A stretch of 64,000 nt of DNA from Cytophagales bacterium (GCA_027317105.1 DAHVFH010000210.1:5702-69701); one strand, 5' to 3'; counted from the first letter of the stretch, positions 8,551 through 17,698 are shown. Notes: generated by a model from the sequence alone, not told the origin. Translations and numbers: made by a program.

Positions 8551-9885
8551 CTATCGGATGTTATAACCATTCACTGGGCCGCCATGAAAAAATTTTCCAG
8601 GTGTCATTACTCCATCCTGTTTGAATATTTCTCCATCTTTCATAACAAATTTAACCTCTCTAAGCGCGTCAATTTGTTGCAGTGGATTACCCAAAACACC
8701 AATAAAATCGGCCGCCAATCCAACCTTTATCGGACCACGCGTAAGTTCGGTCTCACTAACTTTATAGCCATTAATCGTCATCGCGCGGATAATATCGACA
8801 TTTGGAATTTTTGCTGCTTTCCAGGTTTCAATAAATTCAATGGCCACCTCTCCTCTTGTTTTTCCTGGAACGTAATAGTCCGCATCGGTAGAAAAAGTAA
8901 GCGGCACTTTATTGTCGTAAGCATTACGAAGACTGGCGACTGTTTTTGCATACCGTTCTGGCGTAGTGTGCTCTGGCAGGGTAATTGGGGTTTCCGTTCC
9001 GGCACGCCAAATTCCTTTTTTTGCCATCAACTTGTGCATTTCATCATTCATTCCATTGTCGTGAGCAATTGACCAAATACCCGCTTCTATAGCACGTTTA
9101 GCTCCGTCAACCGTTTGCACATGCCCTTCCACCTTCATTCCCCCTTTAGCTGCTTCCGCTACTACTAATTGAATATTCTCCACGGAGTATCCCCAAGGTT
9201 TACAATCCACGCATATCTTAATCACCTTGGCGCCATAGAGCATATTTTGATGAACGGCTTTTATTATCTCGTCTGGCGTATCGGCATCTAAGTATTCGGG
9301 GTTAACAATATTTTTTCCGATGCCCATTTCAGGCGTTGGCCAAAATTGTCCGCCCATACCTCCGATGATTATTCCTGAGTTAATTATCTTCGGGCCAGGA
9401 ATCCATCCTTGTTCAATGGCAAGACGCAACGCAGTGTCAGCATAGTTCCCATTGTTGCCCATGTCCCTTACAATCGTAAATCCAGAGGCAAGCATTTGCA
9501 TTCCGTTAGAGGCTGCCTGGATTGCCCGCAATGCTGTGCTTTCACTAATGTAAGTGTAGTAATAAATGTTTCTTTCAGGCACAATTTTGTAAGTAAGCGC
9601 CAGATGATTATGGGCATCGACTAAGCCAGGCATGATCGTGAGGGATGAAAGATCAATGATTTTGGCTCCTACAGGAATAGAAAGATCGGAACCAACGGCT
9701 TTGAATTTTCCATTCTCAATTAGGATAATTTGGTTATCCAGAATTTTTCCAGTTTCAGGATCCAGCAAATGCCCTGCTTTGACAGCTGTAACAACAAAAA
9801 CATCCTGGGCGTTTGCGGAGAACGTGTAAATAATGGTGAAGCAAAAAAAGAGGGAGAAAATCCATCTTCTAGAATCATTTTTCAT
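8551..9885 (-). CDS. Secreted amidohydrolase (imidazolonepropionase/prolidase-like)
   Basis: A 444-residue metal-dependent hydrolase of the amidohydrolase superfamily with an N-terminal signal peptide (hydrophobic residues 8-22, cleavage near ANAQ), so it acts in the periplasm or outside. The metal ligands appear in order: HxH in PGLVDAHNHLA (strand 1), His in VEGHVQT (strand 5), His in SIAHDNG (strand 6) and the catalytic Asp in TFSTDADYY (strand 8). The bridging Lys is probably the one in KVIKICVD. The small N-terminal beta domain closes again near the C-terminus (ADFIGVLGNPLQ). Relatives hydrolyse peptides, Xaa-Pro dipeptides or imidazolones; the substrate cannot be chosen here. Confidence 0.87.
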   Translation of the reverse strand: MKNDSRRWIFSLFFCFTIIYTFSANAQDVFVVTAVKAGHLLDPETGKILDNQIILIENGKFKAVGSDLSIPVGAKIIDLSSLTIMPGLVDAHNHLALTYKIVPERNIYYYTYISESTALRAIQAASNGMQMLASGFTIVRDMGNNGNYADTALRLAIEQGWIPGPKIINSGIIIGGMGGQFWPTPEMGIGKNIVNPEYLDADTPDEIIKAVHQNMLYGAKVIKICVDCKPWGYSVENIQLVVAEAAKGGMKVEGHVQTVDGAKRAIEAGIWSIAHDNGMNDEMHKLMAKKGIWRAGTETPITLPEHTTPERYAKTVASLRNAYDNKVPLTFSTDADYYVPGKTRGEVAIEFIETWKAAKIPNVDIIRAMTINGYKVSETELTRGPIKVGLAADFIGVLGNPLQQIDALREVKFVMKDGEIFKQDGVMTPGKFFHGGPVNGYNIR

Positions 9886-9965
9886 AGGGTCATGGTTATT
9901 TCGGCTTAACCTACAAAAAAATTGAATCAGAGGAAAGAGAATAAAATTGACTTAACTCTTCCAAA

Positions 9966-9998
9966 ACAAAAAGCTGCCCATATTTATGGACAGCTTTT
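9966..9998 (-). terminator. Rho-independent terminator of the coiled-coil lipoprotein gene
   Basis: Imperfect inverted repeat AAGCTGCCCA / TGGACAGCTT (9971-9980 and 9987-9996) with T runs on both sides. Its position 20 nt beyond the lipoprotein stop fits termination on the minus strand; it can also work on the plus strand. Confidence 0.75.
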
Positions 9999-10017
9999 AT
10001 ACAGGGAAGGATACTAG

Positions 10018-10761
10018 CTAAATCTTTTTGCTTAATGCGTCAATTCTAGCCTGGGCTTCGGTCTTTCCTAAGCTCAAGGATTTTTTATAAAGCTCGATGG
10101 CCTCTTTATAGGTATCTTTCTTTTTCCGTGGAGCAAGTTTGGTTCGGTTGGCAGCTTCTTCCACAGCCTGACCACGGGCAAAATAAGAATCGGCTTCGCT
10201 CACTTTACTTTGAATTTGTACTTGTTGAATTTTTTCGTTCAGCAAATCCAACTCCTGTTTTTTGGTTTCAATCTGAGCCGTTTTGTCATTAAGTTCAGCC
10301 TGCTGTAGGTTGGAAGTATTGATTAACTCCACGTTCTGACTTTTTAGATCCTGTACTTGAGAATTTAGGGTGGCAATCTCCGCGTTGCGTGTTTCCAAGT
10401 CGGCCTTGAGCTTTTTGATCGTGGCGGCATAGGCATTGGCAGTTCCTTTGGATTTTTTCAAAGTCTTTTCGAGGTCTTCAATTTTCCCTTGAGTATCTTT
10501 TACATAATTGTTGATGTCCTTCATGCGCGAGGTGTAGTCGGAATAGGTGGTTCCTTCCACCATATTCACCCTAAGCAACTGACGATTGGCATCGATGGAA
10601 TCCATGAGTGTGCCAACTTCTTGAAGGGTCTCTACAAATTTTTGATTCGTTTGCAACTCCGCTTTAAGCGAATCGACCTGCGACCGTAGTTTTTCAGATT
10701 TATTGCTGCAGCTGGCCAATGTGAACACAGCTACTACCATGATAATGAGGTTTTTAGTCAT
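10018..10761 (-). CDS. Coiled-coil lipoprotein
   Basis: A 247-residue lipoprotein: a short hydrophobic signal ends in the lipobox LASC with the acylated Cys at residue 18. Residues 24-185 are a long, almost uninterrupted heptad-rich coiled coil (Leu, Lys, Glu, Gln rich, with LKSQNVELINTSNLQQAEL typical). The last 60 residues look like one TPR-type helical hairpin with RGQAVEEAANRTK and AIELYKKSLSLGK. It probably sits on the periplasmic face of a membrane as a spacer or scaffold. I know of no specific function. It is a single-gene unit with its own terminator. Confidence 0.8.
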   Translation of the reverse strand: MTKNLIIMVVAVFTLASCSNKSEKLRSQVDSLKAELQTNQKFVETLQEVGTLMDSIDANRQLLRVNMVEGTTYSDYTSRMKDINNYVKDTQGKIEDLEKTLKKSKGTANAYAATIKKLKADLETRNAEIATLNSQVQDLKSQNVELINTSNLQQAELNDKTAQIETKKQELDLLNEKIQQVQIQSKVSEADSYFARGQAVEEAANRTKLAPRKKKDTYKEAIELYKKSLSLGKTEAQARIDALSKKI

Positions 10762-11031
10762 TGATGTTTTTGGTTGTTTTTGTAAAGGTACAGCGGATAT
10801 TCAATGCATAAAGCGGGAAGGTAAAATATTTTTTTTTCCTATCAATAAATCCTGCCAGTTGACGTAATTTTACGCCAGATTGCAAAGCAGGCTATTTCAA
10901 ATGCCAAATTTCACCCTTTATCCGTTAGCTACAGTTTTTTCTGATCCCGCTAAATCCCTAAATCTGACCAGCTTACCATATATCAAAGGATACCCGTTTG
11001 ATCAATCGCCTTTCGGCAGGAATTAATATAC

Positions 11032-13026
11032 ATGGGAAACTTACACGACTCAAGAAATCATCCTCTCAGCACTGCGGGCGTATTAATTTCGCTAGGTATC
11101 ATCTATGGAGACATAGGAACATCGCCCCTTTACGTTTTTAAAGCAATTATTGGTTCGCGTGTTATCTCCGAAGAATTAGTGCTCGGTGGGATGAGCTGCG
11201 TATTTTGGACGCTCACCCTAATTACCACTCTGAAATACGTTTATCTCGCTTTGAATGCCGACAATAAAGGGGAAGGCGGGATATTCGCTTTGTATGCTTT
11301 AGTAAGAAGGTACAAGGCAGCATGGGTCATTTTTCCCGCCATGATTGGCTGCGCAACCCTAATTGCTGATGGGTTTATCACACCTGCCATTAGCATTTCC
11401 TCAGCGGTAGAAGGGCTACGAATAAACTATCCCCATATACCCACTGTTCCCATTGTTATCATCATACTGATTTTGCTATTCTTTTTTCAGCAATTTGGCA
11501 CCAATATCGTTGGAAAAACATTTGGCCCTATTATGATGGTGTGGTTCTTTATGATTGGCACATTGGGGCTTTTCTATTTACTGCCTCACCCATCGGTGCT
11601 ACGGGCCATAAACCCCATGTACGCATGGAACCTTCTTATGAATTATCCAAAAGGGTTCTGGTTGCTTGGTGAAGTGTTTCTTTGCACAACGGGAGCAGAG
11701 GCCTTATATTCAGACTTAGGTCACTGCGGAAAAAGTAATATCAGATTGGGTTGGGGCTTCGTAAAAATCGCCTTGTTATTAAATTATTTTGGTCAGGCAG
11801 CATGGTTGCTAACTCAGCAAGGCAATGTGCTTGGTGGGAATATTCCATTTTATGCTATGGTGCCAATTGAATTCTTAAATCTCAGCATTGTGGTCGCCAC
11901 AATGGCTGCCATAATTGCCAGCCAAGCCCTAATTTCAGGAACCTTCACGTTAGTAAACGAGGCGATGAAACTAAAACTGTGGCCTAGCACTAAAGTCCGT
12001 TATCCAAGCCAAATCAAAGGACAGATTTATGTACCGGCTATCAATTGGATATTGATGTTTGGAACAATCGCTGTCGTTTGGATTTTTAAAGAGTCTTCAG
12101 CGATGGAGGGCGCCTACGGCTTGGCCATTACCCTCAACATGCTCATGACCACTACCCTTCTGGTTTTCTACTTCAGCACGGCAAAGCACTCTTTCGTCAG
12201 AACATGGGGTATCGCTATTGTTTTCTTCACGTTCGAAACCCTCTTCCTTATTTCGAATTTTCACAAGTTCGAGCAAGGCGGATGGTTCACCTACACGATT
12301 GCGCTAATCTTTTTCGCAATGATGTTTGTGCTTTTAAAAGCACGCCATCTTCGCGACCAGCATACGGAGTTTGTAGATTTGAAACATTATGTTCCGCTTA
12401 TCGAGGATTTGCAAGCCGACATGTCAATCCCGAAAGAGGCAACTAACCTGGTGTATATGTCGGTGGCCAACAGCAAGCGATACATCGACTCCAATATCAT
12501 CTACTCGATTTTTAAAAAACGACCTAAGCGGGCTGATGTTTATTGGTTCGTCCATGTCGATACGGTAGATAGCCCCTACTCCTCCAAATATTCGGTCGAT
12601 ACAATCATTCCCAAAAAATGTTTCTTCATTCGGATAAAATTAGGATTTAAGGCCGACCATCGGGTGAATCTTTTGTTCAATAAAATTTTGCATGACATGG
12701 CAGAGTCATCCGAGATTGATCTGATCAGTCATTACGATTCACTGCATAAGCACAGCATGCCTTCTGATTTTAAGTTTGTCATTTTGCATTCCTTAGCTTC
12801 TGTTGATAGTGAAATATCAACGTTTGATAACTTAATCATTCAAGGTTACCGCTTTATTAAGAAACACAGCTTAAGCACTGAAGCGATGTACGGGCTTGAA
12901 CTCGCCAACGTGGAAGTTGAAAATGTTCCCATCATGGTAGGGCCTGTTGCCAAAGTGCGGATCAAACGCGAAAAAGAGGATGCAGAGCGCGAAAAAGAAC
13001 TGCGCTATCATGGGCAGTTCAATTGA
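11032..13026 (+). CDS. kup: Low-affinity K+ uptake transporter (KUP/HAK/KT family)
   Basis: A 664-residue potassium-proton symporter of the inner membrane. The family signature GIIYGDIGTSPLYVFK lies at residues 22-37, GEGGIFALYALVRR at about 79-92, and TTGAEALYSDLGHCG in the middle. About 12 transmembrane segments fill residues 15-440 and a 220-residue cytoplasmic tail follows, matching the usual length. The Asp in YGDIGTSP and the Glu in GEGGIFALY are required for K+/H+ transport in characterised members. The ATG lies 270 nt from the divergent lipoprotein start. I looked in that gap for a c-di-AMP (ydaO) riboswitch and saw none. Confidence 0.96.
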   Translation: MGNLHDSRNHPLSTAGVLISLGIIYGDIGTSPLYVFKAIIGSRVISEELVLGGMSCVFWTLTLITTLKYVYLALNADNKGEGGIFALYALVRRYKAAWVIFPAMIGCATLIADGFITPAISISSAVEGLRINYPHIPTVPIVIIILILLFFFQQFGTNIVGKTFGPIMMVWFFMIGTLGLFYLLPHPSVLRAINPMYAWNLLMNYPKGFWLLGEVFLCTTGAEALYSDLGHCGKSNIRLGWGFVKIALLLNYFGQAAWLLTQQGNVLGGNIPFYAMVPIEFLNLSIVVATMAAIIASQALISGTFTLVNEAMKLKLWPSTKVRYPSQIKGQIYVPAINWILMFGTIAVVWIFKESSAMEGAYGLAITLNMLMTTTLLVFYFSTAKHSFVRTWGIAIVFFTFETLFLISNFHKFEQGGWFTYTIALIFFAMMFVLLKARHLRDQHTEFVDLKHYVPLIEDLQADMSIPKEATNLVYMSVANSKRYIDSNIIYSIFKKRPKRADVYWFVHVDTVDSPYSSKYSVDTIIPKKCFFIRIKLGFKADHRVNLLFNKILHDMAESSEIDLISHYDSLHKHSMPSDFKFVILHSLASVDSEISTFDNLIIQGYRFIKKHSLSTEAMYGLELANVEVENVPIMVGPVAKVRIKREKEDAEREKELRYHGQFN

Positions 13027-13173
13027 TGGTTTTCATTAGTTCCTAACTGAAACCTTTGTTTTTAAGCATTTTTAACCTGCTTTATTCTTAGCGGAAACAA
13101 TAAAGCGCGCGAATCGCTTGTAACAAGGGAAGCTTTTAGCGTACTTTAATATCCAACCAACCAAAACTAACCT

Positions 13174-13731
13174 ATGAAAAGATTATTAATACCCACTATT
13201 GCAATAATCATTTTTGCAATAGCGTCCTGCACAAAACAACCTGCCTCGGTCGATGCAACACAAGCCCCTGTCGATTCGGTAGGTGAAAAGAATAAAGAAA
13301 TGGCCAAGAAATTAATGGAGGCTGTTACTTCTGGAGATACGATTGCATTAGCAAGTTATCTTGCTGACGGCTTTATGCAACACGGCCCTGCGATAAAAGA
13401 TTCAGCAAATAAGGAGCAAGATCTAAAGGCATGGGGAAATAATTGGAAGAATATGTTCAGTTCTCTAAAATATGACGAGGCTGCTGTTCTCGCCTACACC
13501 GTTAAGGCAGAAATGAATCCTCGACTAGCCGGTGACTGGGTTATGAAGTGGGGCACTATTTCTGCCGAGTACAAAAACGGAATGCCACCAGTAAAATTCA
13601 GTCTCCATTTAACGATGAGAATAGCCAATGGCAAAGTTGAAAGAGAATATGTTTATTATAACGTAGCCGATATTCTTGCCCAACAAGGTTTTACCTTTGA
13701 GCCACCAAAAAAAGGAGGAAAGAAAAAGTAA
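13174..13731 (+). CDS. SnoaL/NTF2-like lipoprotein
   Basis: A 185-residue protein with a lipoprotein signal (lipobox AIASC, Cys19). Residues 42-170 fit the SnoaL/NTF2-like cone fold: AKKLMEAVTSGD opening helix, YLADGFMQHGPAI with the typical F-x-x-H, and a C-terminal beta sheet ending VEREYVYYNVADILAQQGF. Proteins of this fold bind small hydrophobic molecules or act as cyclases or isomerases. No active-site assignment is possible. The end is very basic (PPKKGGKKK). It is a single-gene unit with a strong terminator. Confidence 0.78.
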   Translation: MKRLLIPTIAIIIFAIASCTKQPASVDATQAPVDSVGEKNKEMAKKLMEAVTSGDTIALASYLADGFMQHGPAIKDSANKEQDLKAWGNNWKNMFSSLKYDEAAVLAYTVKAEMNPRLAGDWVMKWGTISAEYKNGMPPVKFSLHLTMRIANGKVEREYVYYNVADILAQQGFTFEPPKKGGKKK

Positions 13732-13771
13732 ATTAAAGGAGCCAGTGTACAAGCTGACTCCTTTAATTTTT
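13730..13771 (+). terminator. Rho-independent terminator of the SnoaL-like gene
   Basis: A long stem (AATTAAAGGAG paired with CTCCTTTAATT, extended inside by CAG/CTG after one mismatch) is followed by a T run. It overlaps the last base of the stop codon region of the SnoaL-like gene. Confidence 0.9.
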
Positions 13772-13836
13772 GGTTAAGTGAATGAAGCATTAAGGTCTGG
13801 CTAAATGAACTTTTCAAGGGAAGGCCAAACTTTAGC

Positions 13837-13844
13837 TATATTTG
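13837..13844 (+). promoter_or_regulatory. -7 promoter element abutting the TIR gene start
   Basis: TATATTTG, a full match to TAnnTTTG, ends 4 nt before the ATG at 13849. With the usual spacing, transcription would begin at or within the start codon, implying a leaderless message. Confidence 0.5.
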
Positions 13845-13848
13845 ATCT

Positions 13849-16002
13849 ATGGCGTCTATTGTTCCTGGCTTCGAATACGACATCTTTATAAGCTATCGTC
13901 AAAAAGATAATAAGGGTGAACGTTGGGTCACCGAATTTGTCAACGCCCTCAAAACCGACCTCGAATCCACTTTTAAGGAAGATGTCTCTATTTATTTTGA
14001 TGAAAACCCGCACGATGGCTTATTGGAATCCCACTTGGTTGACAAAAGCCTGGAAGGGAAATTGAAGTGCGCTATTTTTATCCCAATAATTTCTCAAACT
14101 TTTTGTGATCCCAAAAGTTTTGCTTGGCAACATGAGTTTTGCTACTTCAATAAGATGGCAAAAGCACATGAAATCGGACGCGATATAAAATTGCTTAACG
14201 GCAATGTAGCGAGCCGAATCTTGCTGGTTAAAATTCATGATTTAGACGAACAAGACACTGCATTACTGGAAAAGGAATTAGGTGGATTCGTTCGCGCAAT
14301 TGAGTTTATTTTCCGATCGACTGGTGGTGTCAATCGGCCGTTGAGACCAAATGAGGATCATCCCCTTGATAACTTGAACAAGACTTTTTATCGCGACCAG
14401 ATTAACAAAGTATCAAGGGCGATAAAAGAACTTATATTTGCGATTCAACATCCTGAGGATTCGCCCAAAACTCTTGCTCATCAAAAGTCGCGTCCGAAAA
14501 GTGAAACCAGAAAAAAACTGAGTCGGTGGGCGGCTATCCTTGTGGGGCTGGGTATGTTAGGATTAGGCTATTACTATTTTAGCGAGCCGGGAAATAGAGT
14601 TGATCCTCCACTCAATAAATCGATTGCTGTCCTTCCCTTCGTCAACTTGAGTAACGATGTAGATCAAGAACCCTTTAGTGATGGCATGACGAACCAGATC
14701 ATTACCAATCTTGCTAAACTTAAAGTTCTTAGCGTCATTGGGCGCACCTCGGTGATGCATTTCAAAAGAACTACGAAGACCATCCCCGAAATCGCGAAGG
14801 AACTTAATAACGTCTCCTATGTGCTGGAAGGCAGCATCCAGAAATCTGGCAACCGAATAAAAGTGAACGCCCAGTTAATTCGTGCCGAAGATGGCTTTCA
14901 CCAATGGGCTGAAGTTTACGACCGGCAACTCTCCGATGTTTTTACTGTTCAAGACGAGTTGTCGGCTAAAATTGCCAATGCCTTGCTTGGCGAATTAGGG
15001 CCTTCTGAAAAAAATCTTATTAAGACCGATCGGCCTACCAATGTGAAGGCGTACGAACATTATATAAAGGCCTATTATATCCATTTAAATGTTTACGGAC
15101 GTTCTTTTAGTAACAAAGATTTCCTCAACTGTGAGGCTGAGTTTAAAAAGGCCATTGCCTTAGATCCTCACTATGCATTGGCCTTTGCAGGCTTGGCTGA
15201 TTTATACGACACAAAAAAAACGTTCGACTCAAAAACTGTGGAGGAAAAATTATCGCTCGAAAAACAATTTGATAAATATTCAAAAGAGGCGATCAAACTG
15301 AGCCCCGACCTCCCCTACGCACTTGGGGTTCGGGGAAGTTATTATATCCATAGAAGCAACCCTAACATCGACTCTGGATATCAGCTTCAGTTTCGGTCGG
15401 TAAAACTTGCCCCAAACGACCCCAAACTAATTGGCGAGCTTGGCTTAACGTATTCAAGGCTCGGCCTATTTCCTATTGCCATAAATTTATTTGATAGATG
15501 TATTGCCCTTGACCCTACGGCACCCTACTGGGAACATTTTTTGGCGTGGGCTTTTCTCAACAGCGGTGACACCAGGAATTTTGAAATCCACATGCTCCGG
15601 TGCGAATCAAAAGATCCGAGTTCAGAATTGGCATTAAGTTCCCTGTTTTGGCTTTCGCTCTTCAGTCACGACTTATCAAGGGCCGATGAGCTCTTGAAAA
15701 AAATGGTGATGAGCAAACCCGATGGTGATTTTCAATTCCCATCGGCTTGTCTTTACGCCATGAAAGGCGAAAAAGAGAAAGCCCTTAACAGTATGGTGGA
15801 AATGAATTCACTTGTTTTTAGCTTGTTGGGAATGAAAGAAGATGCCCTTAGGCAATTACCGAAAGAACAATGGGGATATTTGACTTTAAAGAACCATCCC
15901 TTCTTCGAAAACATACGGAATGACCCACGCTTTCAAAAATTGCTTGAAGACGCTAAGGTAGCCTATGAGCAAAGAATTTTAAAATATCCTTTGAAGCTTT
16001 GA
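13849..16002 (+). CDS. TIR domain - transmembrane - TolB-like - TPR protein
   Basis: A 717-residue four-part protein. Residues 8-200 are TIR-like: YDIFISYRQKD opens the first strand, and the helix holding the catalytic Glu in NADase-type TIRs is plausibly FAWQHEF (Glu96). Residues 226-244 form one transmembrane helix. Residues 256-385 match the TolB-like/FlgO-type domain (IAVLPFVNLS, FSDGMTNQIITNLAKL, YVLEGSIQKSGNRIKV, HQWAEVYDRQ, DVFTVQDEL) often found before TPRs in bacterial signalling proteins. Residues 400-700 are TPR-like helical repeats. By the topology of relatives the TIR part is cytoplasmic and the TolB-TPR part periplasmic. Such architectures are read as receptors; NAD-degrading activity is inference. 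The gene stands alone, with a promoter box at its ATG, and ends beside a decayed transposase. Confidence 0.85.
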   Translation: MASIVPGFEYDIFISYRQKDNKGERWVTEFVNALKTDLESTFKEDVSIYFDENPHDGLLESHLVDKSLEGKLKCAIFIPIISQTFCDPKSFAWQHEFCYFNKMAKAHEIGRDIKLLNGNVASRILLVKIHDLDEQDTALLEKELGGFVRAIEFIFRSTGGVNRPLRPNEDHPLDNLNKTFYRDQINKVSRAIKELIFAIQHPEDSPKTLAHQKSRPKSETRKKLSRWAAILVGLGMLGLGYYYFSEPGNRVDPPLNKSIAVLPFVNLSNDVDQEPFSDGMTNQIITNLAKLKVLSVIGRTSVMHFKRTTKTIPEIAKELNNVSYVLEGSIQKSGNRIKVNAQLIRAEDGFHQWAEVYDRQLSDVFTVQDELSAKIANALLGELGPSEKNLIKTDRPTNVKAYEHYIKAYYIHLNVYGRSFSNKDFLNCEAEFKKAIALDPHYALAFAGLADLYDTKKTFDSKTVEEKLSLEKQFDKYSKEAIKLSPDLPYALGVRGSYYIHRSNPNIDSGYQLQFRSVKLAPNDPKLIGELGLTYSRLGLFPIAINLFDRCIALDPTAPYWEHFLAWAFLNSGDTRNFEIHMLRCESKDPSSELALSSLFWLSLFSHDLSRADELLKKMVMSKPDGDFQFPSACLYAMKGEKEKALNSMVEMNSLVFSLLGMKEDALRQLPKEQWGYLTLKNHPFFENIRNDPRFQKLLEDAKVAYEQRILKYPLKL

Positions 16003-16053
16003 GCGGCCTTCTTCCAGGTGCAAAAAATAGTCTAACAGCCTAAGTAACTGATG

Positions 16054-16400
16054 TTACGCAAACTTAAGTTTGAGTTGAGTTCCAGCTTTTAGCTTTTTGA
16101 GTTCGGAGACGGCTTTTTCCATCGCCTTTGTGTAGAGATTGCCTTCGTGGCAAAATGGTTTAGTTCGTGTGTGCGTTCATCTTCTCCAATTTGACAAAAG
16201 CAATAAGGCAAGTAAACGCGTGAATGGCCTAGGTACGCACAGTCAGGGTGGGCGAACCGCACAATGCCAGATTGGATTTTAAACTTTTGTGGTACTCCTC
16301 CACTTTCCACCGTTTTTTGTAGATCGTGATTATCTGCCCTTGGGGGTTGTACTAAGCAAGAAGGGAGGAACGCGTTTCCAATTAATTTTTTGATTCTTCC
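16054..16400 (-). pseudogene. Decayed IS4-family transposase, C-terminal part
   Basis: No intact frame remains, but joining frames on the minus strand gives a clear IS4-type transposase tail. From about 16336 it reads QIITIYKKRWKVEEYHKSLK, which contains the exact Y-2-R-3-E-6-K signature of the family including the catalytic Glu, then SNLALCGSPTLTVRT, and it ends in AMEKAVSELKKLK and LKLKFA with a stop at 16054-16056. The frame is broken by a nonsense TAG (16229-16231) and two single-base deletions (near 16160 and 16140). Sequence upstream to about 16400 looks like more of the element but is too eroded to assign. The 5' half with the first two catalytic Asp residues is missing, so the element is dead. 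I found no terminal inverted repeats. Confidence 0.85.
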
Positions 16401-16560
16401 CACGAAACGCACCGATAGGAGCGAATGGTGGTAGAAAAGGCAAATAGGTAATATTTACGTTCCGCAGAAACGTTTGTTGCAGAAGCAACATTTGAAATGC
16501 ACCCAAGGGTTGTTTGAAGCTGGTTTTTCTACTACATTTACCTACCTCAAAACTCAATTG

Positions 16561-17352
16561 GTGGAGAAAGAACAATTTAATTATTTGTTAGTTAACTATA
16601 CTTCATTGATTGAAGAAGAGGCCCTGCATCTTAGTGCCGTGCTGGATGAATTTCCTTACAGTCAGGTAGTTCATAATCTTGCTGCCCGCGCAGCGCAAGA
16701 TTCCAACCTTCCCTCAAAAGGCAAGTTGCTGCATTTAAGTGCAGTATACAGCACTGATCGATCCGCTTTTAAAGCCATGATGATTGCCCCAAAAAGGGAT
16801 AGGGTTGTCGTGGAGACTCCGGTCGTGAATGATCATGGCCTAGAAAAACCGCTTGAAACAAGCACTGGTGATCTCCATGAGCAAGTGTTTCTCGACATCG
16901 CAATTCTTCAAGAATCAAAACGCCAATTTGAATTGATCATTGAGCAAATGGACAGAGAAAAGCCGATGCCATTAGCTGAAGCGAAGGAAGTGCATTCTTC
17001 TCCGTCAACATTCAAAGGCCACGATTCTTTGATAGATGAAATAGAATCTACCAAAAAGAAAGTAAAACCTGAAGGGGTTAAACAAAAGGAGCAAATAGAA
17101 ATTATCGATCAGTTTATCAAAACCCAACCCTCCTTACAGCGGCCAAAACCAACGAGCGAAGTTGCCCAGGTGAGCGATCTTTCTGAACCCAGCGCTGAGT
17201 TTGGTGAGAACATCGTTTCTGAAACTTTGGTAGAGATTCTGTTGAAACAGGGAAAAAAAGAGAAGGCAATTGAAGCCTTAAAAAAACTGATTTGGAAGTT
17301 TCCCCAGAAAAAGACTTACTTTGCAGCCCAAATCGAAGAATTAAGAAAATAA
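16561..17352 (+). CDS. Conserved Bacteroidota protein of unknown function, upstream of secG
   Basis: A 263-residue cytoplasmic protein from the GTG at 16561. Residues 1-85 match a pattern I associate with Bacteroidota proteins beginning EQFNYLLVNY and continuing VLDEFPYSQVVHNLAARAAQ and LHLSAVYSTDR, a small helical domain. The middle is charged and low in complexity. Residues 235-263 form a TPR-like hairpin (ETLVEILLKQGKKEKAIEALKKLIWKFP). The frame stays open to 16474, but that extension runs into DNA next to the transposase remnant and does not look native, so I prefer GTG 16561. The stop is 3 nt before secG, so the two form an operon. The function is unknown. Confidence 0.75.
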   Translation: MEKEQFNYLLVNYTSLIEEEALHLSAVLDEFPYSQVVHNLAARAAQDSNLPSKGKLLHLSAVYSTDRSAFKAMMIAPKRDRVVVETPVVNDHGLEKPLETSTGDLHEQVFLDIAILQESKRQFELIIEQMDREKPMPLAEAKEVHSSPSTFKGHDSLIDEIESTKKKVKPEGVKQKEQIEIIDQFIKTQPSLQRPKPTSEVAQVSDLSEPSAEFGENIVSETLVEILLKQGKKEKAIEALKKLIWKFPQKKTYFAAQIEELRK

Positions 17353-17355
17353 GTT

Positions 17356-17697
17356 ATGTACGTTTTATTGATCAGCCTCGCCATTGTAAGCGCCATTTTG
17401 TTGGTATTGGTAATTCTAGCACAAAATTCTAAAGGTGGCGGGCTTTCCAGTCAGTTTGGCGGCTCTGGAGCAAGCAATTTAATTGGTGTAAAGAAAACCG
17501 GGGATGTGCTCGAACGCCTCACTTGGGGTTTTGCCGTAGCAATCATCGTCTTTTCGTTGGCCACTAACCTGACCACACCTAATACTTCCGCCCCAACAGA
17601 TGAAATCATGGAGCGTGCAAAAGAACAACAACAAACAGCACCGATGCTGCCAACTTTGCCAAAATCCCAATCCAAACCAGACAGCACCCAAAAGTAG
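17356..17697 (+). CDS. secG: Preprotein translocase subunit SecG
   Basis: A 113-residue inner-membrane protein with two transmembrane segments (residues 2-22 and 55-73) separated by the conserved cytoplasmic loop QNSKGGGLSSQFGGSGASNLIGVKKTGDVLERLTW. It assists SecYEG-mediated export. The acidic and Gln/Pro-rich tail is longer than in E. coli but usual in Bacteroidota. It begins 3 nt after the preceding gene and ends beside the convergent gene at 17699. Confidence 0.94.
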   Translation: MYVLLISLAIVSAILLVLVILAQNSKGGGLSSQFGGSGASNLIGVKKTGDVLERLTWGFAVAIIVFSLATNLTTPNTSAPTDEIMERAKEQQQTAPMLPTLPKSQSKPDSTQK

Positions 17698-17698
17698 A

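Noticed and set aside
8464..9072. 202-residue plus-strand frame
   Set aside because: Lies opposite the amidohydrolase gene, with no domain features; shadow.
10770..11031. c-di-AMP (ydaO) riboswitch before kup
   Set aside because: No conserved ydaO core or matching stems were seen.
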